This document shows positions 53,650 through 64,000 of a stretch of DNA of 64,000 nucleotides, piece after piece. Under the pieces are notes generated by a model that worked only from the letters and a program-made list of their open reading frames with translations, had not been told where the DNA came from and made no database searches. Position 1 is the stretch's first letter. The number at the start of each line of letters is the position of its first letter. Source of the stretch: Centroberyx gerrardi (Eukaryota > Chordata > Actinopteri > Beryciformes > Berycidae); NCBI RefSeq assembly GCF_048128805.1, contig NC_136016.1, forward strand, positions 20,963,676 to 21,027,675. Direction: 5' to 3'. A program made the translations under genes and the position numbers.

Positions 53650-56328
53650 AAGTGCCATTATAAGCATTTTTATTTCTATGCAAAAAAAAAACAAAACAGA
53701 AAATACAGTGACATTTAATCAGGACTCTTTGATTGGGAAGGGATGAATGGGTGGGATTGTCATGGCAAAAAAAGCAAAACCCACTACGAGGTTGAACGAC
53801 AGTAGTGAGAGTTTGTAGTCATGTAGTCACCAGATCGACCTGTGGATGTTTCAACGCAGCTTCACTTGGATATAATGACATTAAAGGTCTAGAGACTGAG
53901 CTGGAATTGCAGAGTTTCATTCCAAAAATCAGACATGCACCATTTGAAAAAAAAAAAAACATCTGACGCCTACTCTTTATAAAATTATACTTTTTAAAAG
54001 GATTGTAGGCAACATAAGTCCTTGGCTGACAAAATGATAACACCTTTAGAGACTACATCCTCTATATTTTAGATATTAAATGATAAACTTCAGCTTTTTT
54101 CCCCATCCTCTCTCTGAACGTAAATCGGTGCTTTGGAATAAAACTCCTCAAATACACTCAAAACTACACCGCCCCTCTTCATCTTCAACGGCAAATGCAT
54201 GTTATTTTTCTATGTAAACAAGTTAAGGCCAATATTGTCATGAACAGACAATACATGTATAGAATAAACAGTTTCTCTTAAGCTGATAAGATCTATAAGC
54301 TACAACCGTCATCAATATAAATCTCTCATAAGGCTCACTTCTCAGTCATCCATCAACACATGTCTGGCTGGACATGTGCCTGCAAACTTTCACTTTTCTT
54401 TCTCCAAACACGTTTTCTTTTTCTAGATTATTCTCTACCCAGGCTCCATCTCCCCTCCCTCCACTGTCTTTCGCAAACTGACAACTTCCCTTCTCAAGAC
54501 CAGCAAACACTCAGACTGAAACCTAGCTGGCACACATCTGTGACTGCTGTAACCGTAAAACTTTCTGCAACTATCTCTCCTGTCCTCTCTCGACTGTATT
54601 TGGCAGGTTTGATGATATAGTCGTTTCAGCGGAGGAGGAGGAGGAGGAGGAGGAGGAGGAGGAAGAAGAGTCCTGCATCAGCTGGGCTCCTGTGCTACAG
54701 AGGGATGCTGCTGTGACCCTTTGGACCGCTGCTGTGACAAAATTTGGCTCCCCTAAAAAACAAATGCGTCTCCCCTGGTGGTGTGTCCTCGTTTTGTCAT
54801 CGGTGTGTGTGTGTTGTTTTGACACTGCATGAGGAAATTATCATTGGGGATAAATGCGCTTAATAGATGACAAGCAGGGCTGGGCAATACAGACAAAACT
54901 AATATCACGATAATCATAAGAAATCATTTTATCATCAATATGTAATGGTAAGAAATCATTTTGATATTGATATATAATTCAAATCATTTCTAATTTCAAA
55001 TAAGTTTCCCTAATTTGTTTCAGATCTCATTTTGGTAGAGATTTGAATTAGAATTTGCTTATCGTTATCATCAGAAGTGACTCTCACTATATTATTTCAT
55101 CACGATATGATTCTACTGGAAGATGATAACCAATATTAAAGTATTGCCCAGCCCTAATGACAAATAGACTAATTTAGAGCACGACAACTTCCTTAGAATC
55201 AACGAACACTTGTGGTTTCAGATAAAGATAGATTGCAAAACGAGCCTCATTTCTGCTCATTACCAGGCAGGAAGCAGCTAGTTAGGCTACTTTCATTCTC
55301 TGTAATCCCATGAAATGTTTTTAAAACATTGTTTTTCCTTTTTTTAGGTCAGTGACAGGAGAACAATCCACAAAAAAAGTAAATTATGTTATTTCTTTCC
55401 TGGAGTGAAATCAAGGCCAAACACATTTTTTTAAACGGGAAACAAACTTTGGCACAACACCGGGCTCTGGAAAAAATATTACAGCACGAATATGGACAAA
55501 CATCCAGTAGAGGGAGTGCTTGGCCTGGGTGTTGCATTGCTTTGTTGCCATATAAAACTCTTGTGTCCGTACAGACTTGTATAGGTTACAGGTTCAGTCT
55601 GTGCCAGCAGTGTTTGGAGGGGAGCGGGGTGAAATACAAAGTTGGCAATGTGATAAATCACCGATTTTGACCTGTGATATCAAAAAGAGACAGAGAGGAG
55701 TGAGATGGAGATACAGTCACACTGAGGTGAGGAAGGACACACTTTGGTGAAAGGGAAGGAGGGAGGGAAGAGAGAGAGAGAGAGATTCACAACGGGGAGG
55801 GAGAGAGAAACACAAAGACACGTCAGTGAAGGTGAACGGACTGAAGCAGGTGGGATCACTGAAGGAGACGAGGCAGATGAACAGCATTTTACACACAGCC
55901 TCAACTCCCATGACTTTGGAAACAGTAAAATGTAAAAAAAAAAAAAAATCAAAAAAAAAAATCAAAACTGACATTGAAAAATAGTTAATATATATAAAAA
56001 CACATAAGAATACCAGAAACGGAAATAATAGCATTTTCATAAATCTGAACTGTGTTGTAAGTATTGTGATTCTTTGTGATCTCCCTGTATATGTAAGTGT
56101 TTGCTTCCTTCATCGCTTTGCGTCTCGTCGCATAAGAGAGTCCAGCAATGGTCGTGTAAACAAAACCCAAAAAAGTCGGGAAAAACAAAAACAAAACAAA
56201 ACCAAAAAAAAAAGTCTGCAAGTTTGCACCCATGTGATTGGCTGTGCACGACTCTACTTCCTCTCCCTTTTATTCCGTGATTGGCCCGGGCCGCCTGTGC
56301 TGGGGGATGTGATTGGCTAGTTCGTCCC
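53650..56328 (-). other. josd1 3' UTR and repeats
   Basis: A minus-strand AATAAA at 53669..53674 would end a 2.7-kb 3' UTR after the stop at 56329. This leaves the josd1 3' end only a few hundred bases from the cbx7 promoter. The stretch contains a (GGA)n tract at 54631..54669, a MITE at 54875..55156, GA repeats near 55770..55800 and poly-A stretches near 55935..55960. Confidence 0.5.
54875..55156. mobile_element. hAT-like MITE with 8-bp target duplication
   Basis: Inverted ends CAGGGCTGGGCAATAC and GTATTGCCCAGCCCTA. Flanks ATGACAAG and ATGACAAA agree at 7 of 8 positions. It is non-autonomous and lies in the inferred josd1 3' UTR. Confidence 0.85.
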
Positions 56329-59300
56329 CTAGCAACCGTCAGACCGCCACGTTTGGTGCGCCTCCACTTCCTCGGAGACGACCAATAGGAGTTCACAGTT
56401 CTTCCCTCGCAGCTGGTGACGCAGGAACTTCCTGTGATGTCGTAAAAAAACGGACAGTGAAAAGGACAGTCGCAGCCAAGAGAGTGAAAAGTGAGATGAG
56501 TTACTCTTTAAGAAGACTTTGAATCCAAAAAGGCAGACGGTCACCGGTTTTAAATAAACAGACCTGCTGAACACTACAAATCTTTACAGGAATACACCGA
56601 GGTTTTGGTTGGTCAACTTTAAGTGATGAGAACATAAACACTAAAATCATCCATGTGTCCCCAGTAGATCATTGGCTCTGCTGCTCCATGCTAACACTTT
56701 AGCATACACCATGTTGAGTGATAGTAGGCGACTAGCATCATGTCAGAAGTGAGGAAATGAGAACTTGTAGCAGCTCTAAAGCTAAAAGGTAAGTAATCTT
56801 AAATGATATGCAGCCAAGTTTTGTTGGTTTGTTGTGTTCTGTGTAGGAGATTGGTAAAATTGACATTAAGTATGATACAAAAATAACAGTTTTGAACTAA
56901 CAGGGACTACTTTCACTAAGCAGTGAAGGTGGTGGCTGATGGGAGACTGTACAGCTAAAAATCACTACACAGTGGATGAATATCTCACCTAAAATAGTTC
57001 CAACAATAAACTTGGCTACATCAGCTATATTGAGCTAATGATAGTTCATTTTTATAATGTATGAATCACCAGGCCATATAATAAAAACCACTGACAACTT
57101 TTTATCACTAAAAGGACACATGAATGATTTTGGTGTCTATGTTCTCATCACTTGACGGGTAATATCAATATCGCTCACGTACGCCAAATCACGTTAAACA
57201 ATCAAATTAATGTTCATCCCATTGAACCAAATGGCAATGTTAGGTGTGATGTTAAACAAAAAGTTAAAATGAGGTATGGTAGGAATGTTATTTGAGATAT
57301 TCCTACCATACCTCATTTTGTCAGAGTTTTTAAATAAAATTTGCTTGTTATCACCAAAATCACCATATCATCACCATATGATTCCACTGAACGACGATAA
57401 ACGATAATATTGAATTATCACCCATCCCTACCTTTAACACACCTTCTATATGTAATGGATATATAAGACACACAAACACACACACACACCACGGCTCTTA
57501 CCTGAGCTCGTCCGGGTCGCCGATGGGGTGCGGGTTGCGCAGTTTGGAGTCCAGGTTGTAGTAGACTCCTCCCACCTCTCTGACGCCGATCCAGTGCTGG
57601 CGTTTGAGCGGCAGCCGCAGAGGCCCCCAGCGCAGGTTGGACGGCACGTTCAGGATGAAGCCTGTCACGTTGGACAGCTGGATGCTGCCCACATCCCTGG
57701 AGGAACACAAACAAACACATGATTCACTTTTTATGGGTTTCCCTTCTGCCAGTGGCCTGCAGGAGGAGGGAGAGCGAGGATCAGCTGCGGTTTGGAGCAG
57801 ACAGAAAACTTTATGGGGAAGCGGGCAACACAATAACTGTAGCATATCGTCTTCTATCATGTTGTAAAGGTTATCAGTACATAACGTGATGCGTTTTAAA
57901 ATAGTGCAGCCCATAAGAGTTATAGCCTCCATGATAAAACCTTTCCTCCTTGCAACCTCAGAGGAAAATATGAGAATACAGGATATGCAAATAAGTGTCA
58001 ATCGCCTGCTGTGGTGTTTCTGAGCTGCACTTCCCACAGATCACCTGTCAATCAAACTGTGTGGGCGGAGCTTGATTTTCTGTTGATGCAGTTTGAGTTT
58101 ATCTTTTCTTTGTCTGTTCAGTCATGGTGGCTACCGCTGCTCATGCTAACTACCCAGTTCTTCTTCTTCTGTTTATTCCAAACTGCTGCTGCTGGAAACG
58201 CATCACTCCCTGTGTGCCAGAGGATTTTTCCCCAGGAAAGAGCTACCAGACCGGGTGTTGAGAGCAGCAAATGTGAAAACTTTGACTCACAAATCACTGC
58301 TGTGTTATTTATGATGTTGGGGATTATTACTAAGATTTTGGCCCTGTTTTGATCTTAACAGAGAGACAGGAATTTGGCTTCTCTGATACTGTTAACATTT
58401 GATAAAAGCAAAGCTTCCTGCTGTATTGTTGTCATCAATCATGTTAGACTGATAACTTTGGTATAGGAGGAAATAAGGATGCAGATAAGACTTGTCTCTT
58501 AGTCTTTATCAACTAATGGGATTCTGCTGACTAATCAAATAGATCATTCAATCAAGCAATATAAAAAACAGTCAGCAAAGACTACTGACTAGTTGGCTTA
58601 GATACAGAGGGGGGAAACATGGAGCCTCTTTACAACATTTACCCTCCATTTACATTCTGGGCATTTAGCTGACGCTCTTACCCAGAGTGCACCAGCAGAA
58701 TAAGCATAAATTCCTACATCACCAACATTAAAACCAACGAATTGTCAAGGAGTGCAAAGGTCAGAGCCAAAAGTGCTCCAACAATAGATGTGACGAAATA
58801 TTCCCGTGACCCTGGTGTAATCATGTAAGATAGGGAAGTGGTGAGAAAATAACCAAGACGAAAGGAGAGGTGGAATTGTTTTTTGTTTTTTTAACTTGGG
58901 CTCAATCTGCCTGACTGTCCTGTTGACTGTTTGGGTAAACAACTAGGATAACATTCTAGTGATAAAATTCTACCAGTAAGCAGCTGATGTGAACAGAGCT
59001 GGATAGAAATGTGCTAAAATCCTTACTTTCCTTATCACATTGTGTTACATTTTCTAGTAAGTTAAGACAATGGAAATGTCTGTTTTCAACCCCAGCCATG
59101 TCTGGCTCTTCATACCTTCTTTTATCCCACCAAACGGCCTCAAACCCCCGGGTCTGCAGAGCCGCCATGATGACGTTCACATCGTAGTTCCCATTTCCCA
59201 GCATGCTCTTCTTGTGAGGTGTCACCAGAGTGCTGGGAGAAAGCCTGAGAAGAGAAGAGATAAAAGTCATAATGCACAATATTTTCTTATAAATAAATAG

Positions 59301-60179
59301 CGGTTTTGTTACTTTAACACCACAGTGATTCAACCTATATCCAGTTCATGAAAGCTTTTCCATTTGCTGTTTTAAACACCCGGTGTCTGGTAGATCTTTC
59401 CTGGGAAAAATCCTCTGCCAGACAGGTTTTTTTTATGTTTCCAGTTTGTTAAGAATAAATAGAAGAAGCAGCCACCATGGCTGAACAGACAAAGAAAAGA
59501 GTGCCACTTACAGAAACTCAAACTTCATCAACAGAAAATCTAAGCTCCACCCACACTGTTTGATTGACAGGTGATCTATGAAAAGTGCAGTGCAGAAACA
59601 CCACACCAATGAGCGCTTAGCACCAAAGATGGAGACAAAATAAAAAATAAAAAAGCACAAATCTCGCAGATTACCACTTTAAGAAAACAGAAAGCAGGAC
59701 AAAGGGTGGGTGAGAGTGTGTGAGAGAGAAAGGGGTAGGTAAAGTAAAAAATAAAGAAGAAAAGTGGGACGGTGAGGCGCACACACACACACACACACAC
59801 ACACAGTCCCCGCTCACCTCTGGTAGATCTCCTGCAGCGTGTCCCTGCTGAAGGCCGTCCCGTCCTGGAAGACGTTATTGAGCGCGTGCAGGGCGCACAG
59901 CTCCCTCCGCTGCTTCTCGTGATAGATGGCCGGAGGAGTCGGACTGGGCTGGGGGGGCGCCGGGGGGGTGAGGGAGGAGGAGGAGGACGAGAGATCCTGC
60001 TGCTGCTGCTGCTGAGAGTCCCTGGGTTCCCTGCACCTCCTCTCTTCCGTTCCCACCACCACCACCTCTCCTCCTCCTCCTTTCTGCTTGCTGACCTTCC
60101 ATGGCATGCAGCCCAGCTCCTGCAGGCCGCCTCGCCCCTTCCCCTTCCACTCGCCGGCTGAATACGGAGCGCTTCCCAT
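56329..60179 (-). CDS. Josephin-domain deubiquitinase Josd1 (4 coding exons)
   Basis: Josd1 is a cysteine protease of the ataxin-3/Josephin class that cleaves ubiquitin; in mammals it is membrane-associated. Exons on the minus strand: 59818-60179, 59116-59244, 57502-57696, 56329-56431, all in frame, ending TAG. With the ATG at 60179 the protein has 262 residues. An internal ATG at 60107 (GCMPWK, matching the human MSCVPWK start) gives 238. Human JOSD1 has 202. Catalytic residues in the longer numbering are C95 ([14 protein letters not shown]), H198 ([10 protein letters not shown]) and D213 (YYNLDSK), equivalent to human C36, H139 and D154. The Josephin fold is complete. The unusual part is a 60-residue N-terminal insert with runs of Gly, Val, Gln, Ser and Pro. 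An additional 5' non-coding exon is likely near 61285. Confidence 0.94.
57266..57319. repeat. 21-bp perfect hairpin in josd1 intron 3
   Basis: Arms 57266..57286 and 57299..57319 are exact reverse complements of 21 bases around a 12-base loop. Left arm core: TGAGGTATGGTAGGAAT. It adjoins repeat-like sequence ending ATCACCCATCCCTA near 57428, so it may be part of a MITE. Confidence 0.8.
58040..58260 (-). repeat. Interspersed repeat, family B, copy 2 (inverted)
   Basis: Reverse-complement relative of 46850..47150 and 59335..59690, in josd1 intron 2. The ATG equivalent is at 58123..58125, with context GCCACCATGACTGAACAG. Confidence 0.7.
58640..58720. mobile_element. SINE-like fragment
   Basis: CATTTAGCTGACGCTCTTACCCAGAGTGCA matches the wording of a widespread fish repeat (the CATTTAGCAGACGCTCTTAT class). 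It is short and without a tRNA head. Confidence 0.5.
59335..59690 (+). repeat. Interspersed repeat, family B, copy 3
   Basis: It carries TCCTCTGCCAGACAGG, AATAAATAGAAGAAG and GCCACCATGGCTGAACAG (ATG at 59477), as in copy 1. It extends further to CAAATCTCGCAGATTACC, which pairs with GATCTCGCAGAATACTCC at the end of copy 1. It lies in josd1 intron 1. Confidence 0.7.
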
Positions 60180-61284
60180 CCCTGGACGTTCACCACCACC
60201 ACCACCACCACCTCTACCACCACCACCACCACCGCTACCTTCGCAACGCTACATCGGCATCATGACGACCGTCGCCATGGCAACCTCTCAGCCGCTTGGA
60301 AGAGAGGAGCTCTTGGGTGAGGAGGAAGGGGTGGGGGAGAAGAGTGGCGGTTACAAGGTAAATGAGACCTCTGCCTGTTTAACGCAGCAACACCTGCTCT
60401 TTCAAAAGGGGACGAGAGTGGTGAGAAAAGGTCAAGGGGCGGCGAAAAACGTGGGGACAAAAACTGGGACTCAAGGAGGGGGATGAACAGCACACAAAGA
60501 TACTCCAGGTGCGGCCAGATAAAAGACAACCGCTACAGCAGCATGATCAACAAGACCACCCCCCCCAAAAAAAAACTAGAGGACAAGACGACTGTGGCTC
60601 TCTATGTTTTCCACTTCCTCCATCCTCTCTCTGTGCGTGTGAGTGTGTGTGTGTTGACGACTCTTTCCATCCAGTCAACCCAGCCTATAGCTTTGCAGTT
60701 CTTTCCATTGCTAGGCCGCCGACCATGAAGCGTTACTTCCACTGGAACAGATGCAATGGGGATTTGATGCTGAGTGGACAGGGACGCCTGGAAAACAGCT
60801 GAGAGGAAGAAAGAAAGAAAGAAAGAAAGAGGGAGGAAGAGAGACAGAAACACATTTTAAAGAAATGCTGTTGTTGTTGTTGATGTCAGTGTCTGCAGTG
60901 ATAGCTGTAGGTAAGATAAGACTGTGCTGCTACAATCTCTTCTTGGTCAGCAGGCACTGAAGTGAAAAAGGTAAACATTTCCAGCAGCTTGGACTGGCTA
61001 GAGAGGAAGCAGGCTGTTTGGTAGCTAGGAAAACAGACAACAACCCGGACAAAACACACAATTCCGCCTTACGTTTACACTCCATTGAGGATACCCACTC
61101 TTATATACTCTTAAGCCATACCTGTATCGAGGCAATTTACACGATAGTAACCGAAATCAGCCGTTAAGTCTTGCTCGCTGCCCTACGTGACTCCCGTCTG
61201 ATAACACACACACACACACACATACACACAGACACAACGGCTCCTTACGCCGTTTAACTTCATTTTCCGTCACCGTACACTTAC
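60180..61284. other. josd1 5' intron or leader
   Basis: Contains a (ACC)n-type run at about 60190..60235, an AAAG tetranucleotide repeat at about 60808..60830 and a (CA)n tract near 61205..61229. No coding exon is seen. Confidence 0.5.
60271..60284. promoter_or_regulatory. RFX X-box candidate upstream of the josd1 start
   Basis: GTCGCCATGGCAAC fits the RFX X-box GTNRCC-N2-RGYAAC in both half-sites. It is 92 bases upstream of the first josd1 ATG, either in the 5' UTR or promoter-proximal. Binding is inferred. Confidence 0.5.
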
Positions 61285-61560
61285 CTGAACGCGTCCTGCC
61301 GTTGGTTTTACTGTTGTGGAGTTGTCACAACCCGTTTCAAAACATAATCTGGTCTCTCCTGTTTTCCTGGGGCTCTTCAGTCCTTTGTCTTTGCCACTTT
61401 TTTCCTGGTAGCTCTCTCTCTCTCTCGCTCTCTCTCTCGCTCTCTCGCTCTTTCTCTCTCCTGGCTGCCTCGCTCTGTGTGGACGCGGGCATGCGCAGTA
61501 GCGTCTCACTGGCTCCATGTTGCTGTCACCGCCTGCGTCAGAGCGGAGCAGTCCCTCCCC
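61285..61560 (-). promoter_or_regulatory. josd1 5' non-coding exon and promoter region
   Basis: A strong donor (CAG then GTAAGTG on the minus strand) ends a putative exon at 61285. Upstream are a CT/GA microsatellite at about 61411..61460 and a GC-rich segment with GGGCATGCGCAG at 61487..61498, close to the NRF1 consensus. This is probably the josd1 promoter; the exon is inferred from its donor only. Confidence 0.5.
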
Positions 61561-61810
61561 TGAGACTGCGAAACCCTACATTTCCACTTTATTTTCATCT
61601 CCAAGGAGGCGGGATCAAAAATAAATAAAAATAAACCACAATATTGCTTTTTTTGGGGGGGGAAGGATAACATCCTCTCTGTGTGTTTACGGTTTACAGC
61701 AGTGATGTAATGGTAAAGAAAAAGGTTTTTGAAACTATGACATCCAGGTGGGGATCATCATGAGCCAAACATCCATCAAAATAAAAAATCAAATTATAGT
61801 AACGTGATAC

Positions 61811-61921
61811 TTAAAGGAATAGTTCCCCCAAAGTGAAAATTCAGTCATGTCTACTCACCCCCTGTCAGTCGAAACTCTATTGAAGTTTGTAGGACCACCA
61901 ATCACTTTCCACTTCCTCCAT

Positions 61922-61967
<46 letters not shown>

Positions 61968-62394
61968 GACAACTTAATTGAAGCTCCACTGAAGTTGGTA
62001 CAACCACCAAACACAGCGAGTTAGCCCCTGTAATTCCATCTCAGCCTTCTAATAAACTATTGAAGTTAAAGGAGCCATCTATTTACAACTCCAAAATGTC
62101 TATCAAATTTCTTAACAGCTCATCCAGCAAAATCCAAGAGTTTTGTTCCCAAACGATTGCAATGTGGGTCCAAAAGTCCAATATTTACCTCATTATCTCA
62201 TGCCCTGCAGAAAATATAGAAGATAACGAGGTAAATATTGGACTTTTGGACCCAGAGTGCAATTATTTGGCTACAAAACACTTGGATTTTGCTGCATGAG
62301 CTGTTTGAAGAAATCTGATTGACATTTTATGCTTTTTTTGGAGCTATAGTAAAAAGATGGTTCTGTTAACTTCAAGAGTTTGTAGGAGGAGATG

Positions 62395-62431
<37 letters not shown>

Positions 62432-62546
62432 ATGGAGGGGGTGGAAAAGTGTTTGGTGGTCTAACGAACGTCAGTGGGGTTTCGACTGACACTGCAGTGA
62501 GTAAATCCCAAATTCCCTTGAATTTTGGAGGGGACGATTCCTTTAA
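61811..62546. mobile_element. Long fold-back (palindromic) element
   Basis: The ends are inverted: TTAAAGGAATAGTTCCCCCA at left and its counterpart GGGGACGATTCCTTTAA at right. The whole element folds back on itself. The central arms 62166..62198 and 62221..62253 are complementary at 32 of 33 bases around a 22-base loop, with a (GT)n tract in the left arm mirrored by (CA)n in the right. No coding sequence. Confidence 0.85.
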
Positions 62547-62569
62547 TTCTCTTTTCGTCAGAGGTCAGA

Positions 62570-62695
62570 GGTCAGCTCTCCTGCAGTGTTGCTCAAAGAC
62601 ACTTCAGCAGAGCGGCTGATCCCCAACACAGGGTTTGAACCTGGGTCCTCCAGTTGAAAAATGGCCTCTCTAACCACTAGGCCACCCTGCCTCTC
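62570..62695 (-). mobile_element. tRNA-derived SINE
   Basis: Read on the minus strand it has an A box TGGCCTAGTGG (62674..62684) and a B box GGTTCAAACCC (62631..62641) at normal spacing. A non-tRNA tail with GTGTTGGGGATCAGC follows. It does not fold as a functional tRNA gene with an evident acceptor stem. Confidence 0.75.
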
Positions 62696-62888
62696 TAATA
62701 CATTTTCAGAAAAGCATAAATTAACATTAGATGGATGCTATTTAGCGTGATGTATCGTATACATTTATGTCATTAAGGTTTATGTCTGTCTAAAAATGTG
62801 TGTAACCTCTGTCCTGCAAATAAAAAGCTTAGTAAATTGAGTTTAGGACTCGTATTTGCGAAAATGGGTCGATTTTAAAGGAACCCAA

Positions 62889-63335
62889 TTACAGTTTGAC
62901 AGATATATCAGTTTGTCGAAATTGGCCTTTTATTAAATATCAGATATCAGCCAGTCAATGTCGTCCGCCTCCGATATGATGGAGGTTTTTCCCCGATCAC
63001 AGCTACAGAAAACAGTCTGTAAAACCGCAATCAAATTTGATCTGGTTCATTTATGTTATTTTATTGTTTAGTTATATTTTCTTTTGAATTAATTCTTCAT
63101 TTAAAGGCCCAATATATCCCAGAGTTTCTCTACCACTGAATAGGCGCCGTCGGTCTCCCTATCTTAAAGAGGTGCTACCACTAGAAGAATTTCATCAGTC
63201 TGGGTTTCAGTGGAGAGTTTTAGTGTCCCACGATGGTCTAAATGCTGTTTCAGAGGCTTTTCCACACTGAAGAACATTCTGGGGAAAAAACACTGAATAC
63301 ATTGCTGAACCCGATCGGTTGAACTCTAGTCCCAA
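62889..63335. mobile_element. Degenerate repeat, family D, copy 2
   Basis: Shares TTTTATTAAATATCAGATA and GATATGATGGAGGTTTTT blocks with 43200..44160. The right end CCCGATCGGTTGAACTCTA is weakly inverted relative to the left. Confidence 0.55.
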
Positions 63336-63718
63336 TATGACTTCAGTTTATTTTCACGGATAATCTTTAAAATTTGATACCTCTTATAAATTATGAAAGA
63401 TGGAAGAGGGCCAGGCGCTGGAGCAGAGCGAGAAACCCGGATGAAAAACATGATGAAAAGAGAAATGTCGAGGTATTAAAAACATGTCAAAATAGGAAAA
63501 CAAACTGTAAGTGACCAAGATAGCAAACCAAAAGCATCTCCGGCATGTTGGGACCAGATTGCAGGCAGCGATAGTAAATTCATGTGGACAGTGGCAAACC
63601 CACAGAGTGACAAAAATACCTCAGGCAAAGAATCACCCTTGCACTTGCACTCAAAATTGCATGTTTAACACTTGAATGAATCCCGCCTCTTTCTCTCTCC
63701 ACGGCCCCTGCATCTCTT

Positions 63719-63746
63719 CCACACACACACACACACACACACACAC
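63719..63746. repeat. (AC)n microsatellite
   Basis: About 13 AC units just downstream of the stop codon of the right-edge gene, within its presumed 3' UTR. Confidence 0.85.
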
Positions 63747-63765
63747 TGTCACCCTCCTCGTCCAT

Positions 63766-64000
63766 TTACATGTGTCCCAGTTTTCTAGCCAGAGCAGAGG
63801 CCATGTCATCCAGCAGCTCCTCCTCCCTCCTCTGCAGCTCGTGGACGAACTGCCCCCTCAGCGCCCTCAGCTCCGCCACCCGCCCCACCAGCCGCCTGCG
63901 CGTCGCCCTCCGCGCCTCCGGGGGGCAGCGCGGGCCGGTGTCCACCAGCTCCGCCCTCTGGCCGCACAGAGACAGAGCCGCTTTGAGACCGCCGGCGTCC
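63766..64000 (-). CDS. Unidentified protein, C-terminal end (partial)
   Basis: An open frame enters from the right edge and ends at TAA (63766..63768), giving the last 77 residues plus one base. It is GC-rich, unlike the flanking repeats. The sequence is Arg- and Leu-rich with heptad-like spacing (RRLVGRVAELRALRGQFV, ELQRREEELLDDMASALA), suggesting a C-terminal coiled coil. I do not recognise the family. Its strand matches josd1 and cbx7. Codon bias and the sharp change in composition support real coding sequence, but the exon's other boundary is outside the window. Confidence 0.6.
   Translation of the reverse strand, partial: DAGGLKAALSLCGQRAELVDTGPRCPPEARRATRRRLVGRVAELRALRGQFVHELQRREEELLDDMASALARKLGHM

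Noticed and set aside
62570..62695. Possible functional tRNA gene
   Set aside because: A and B boxes are present, but the sequence lacks a sound acceptor stem and continues into a SINE-type tail.

Overview
The window is nuclear genomic DNA of a vertebrate, almost certainly a teleost fish. Its genes are split by GT-AG introns, codon use in exons is GC-rich, introns are AT-rich and full of short hAT-type non-autonomous transposons, an L2-like LINE, tRNA-derived SINE fragments and CA/GA microsatellites. I see no prokaryotic, viral or CRISPR content. Recognisable gene content matches human chromosome 22q13 (EP300, CBX7, JOSD1), so this is probably a conserved linkage block. The species cannot be named from the sequence.

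Layout. (1) 0.4-2.4 kb: a small THAP zinc-finger gene on the minus strand, with a ZNF143/THAP11-type promoter element at its 5' end. (2) 2.7-4.2 kb: a broken, 5'-truncated L2-like LINE on the minus strand, followed by about 4 kb of gene-free DNA. (3) 8.7-39.4 kb: a complete 31-exon ep300 (p300 lysine acetyltransferase) gene on the plus strand. All 31 exons join in frame to give 2861 residues, with TAZ1, KIX, bromodomain, CH2, HAT, ZZ, TAZ2 and NCBD modules. The last exon alone is 3.3 kb and very rich in Gln, Gly and Pro. (4) 39.4-42 kb: ep300 3' UTR with several AATAAA signals and a G-quadruplex-like tract. (5) 42.4-53.5 kb: cbx7 (Polycomb chromobox) on the minus strand, six coding exons, 282 residues, with an unusual run of about 42 mostly acidic residues. 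(6) 53.6-61.6 kb: josd1 (Josephin-domain deubiquitinase) on the minus strand, four coding exons, with an extended low-complexity N-terminus. (7) 61.8-64 kb: a large fold-back element, a SINE, another repeat, and the 3' coding end of an unidentified minus-strand gene cut by the window edge.

Ep300 and cbx7 are convergent (tail to tail, probably about 0.4 kb apart); cbx7 and josd1 are head to tail. All recognised genes are chromatin, transcription or ubiquitin regulators: p300 acetylates histones, including H3K27; CBX7 reads H3K27me3 in PRC1; JOSD1 is a cysteine deubiquitinase. I found no evidence of a new multi-gene system. The points most worth a second look are lineage-specific low-complexity insertions in conserved regulators, candidate promoter elements (ZNF143/THAP11, NRF1, RFX X-box), and repeat families, including one that carries a strong Kozak ATG in three copies.
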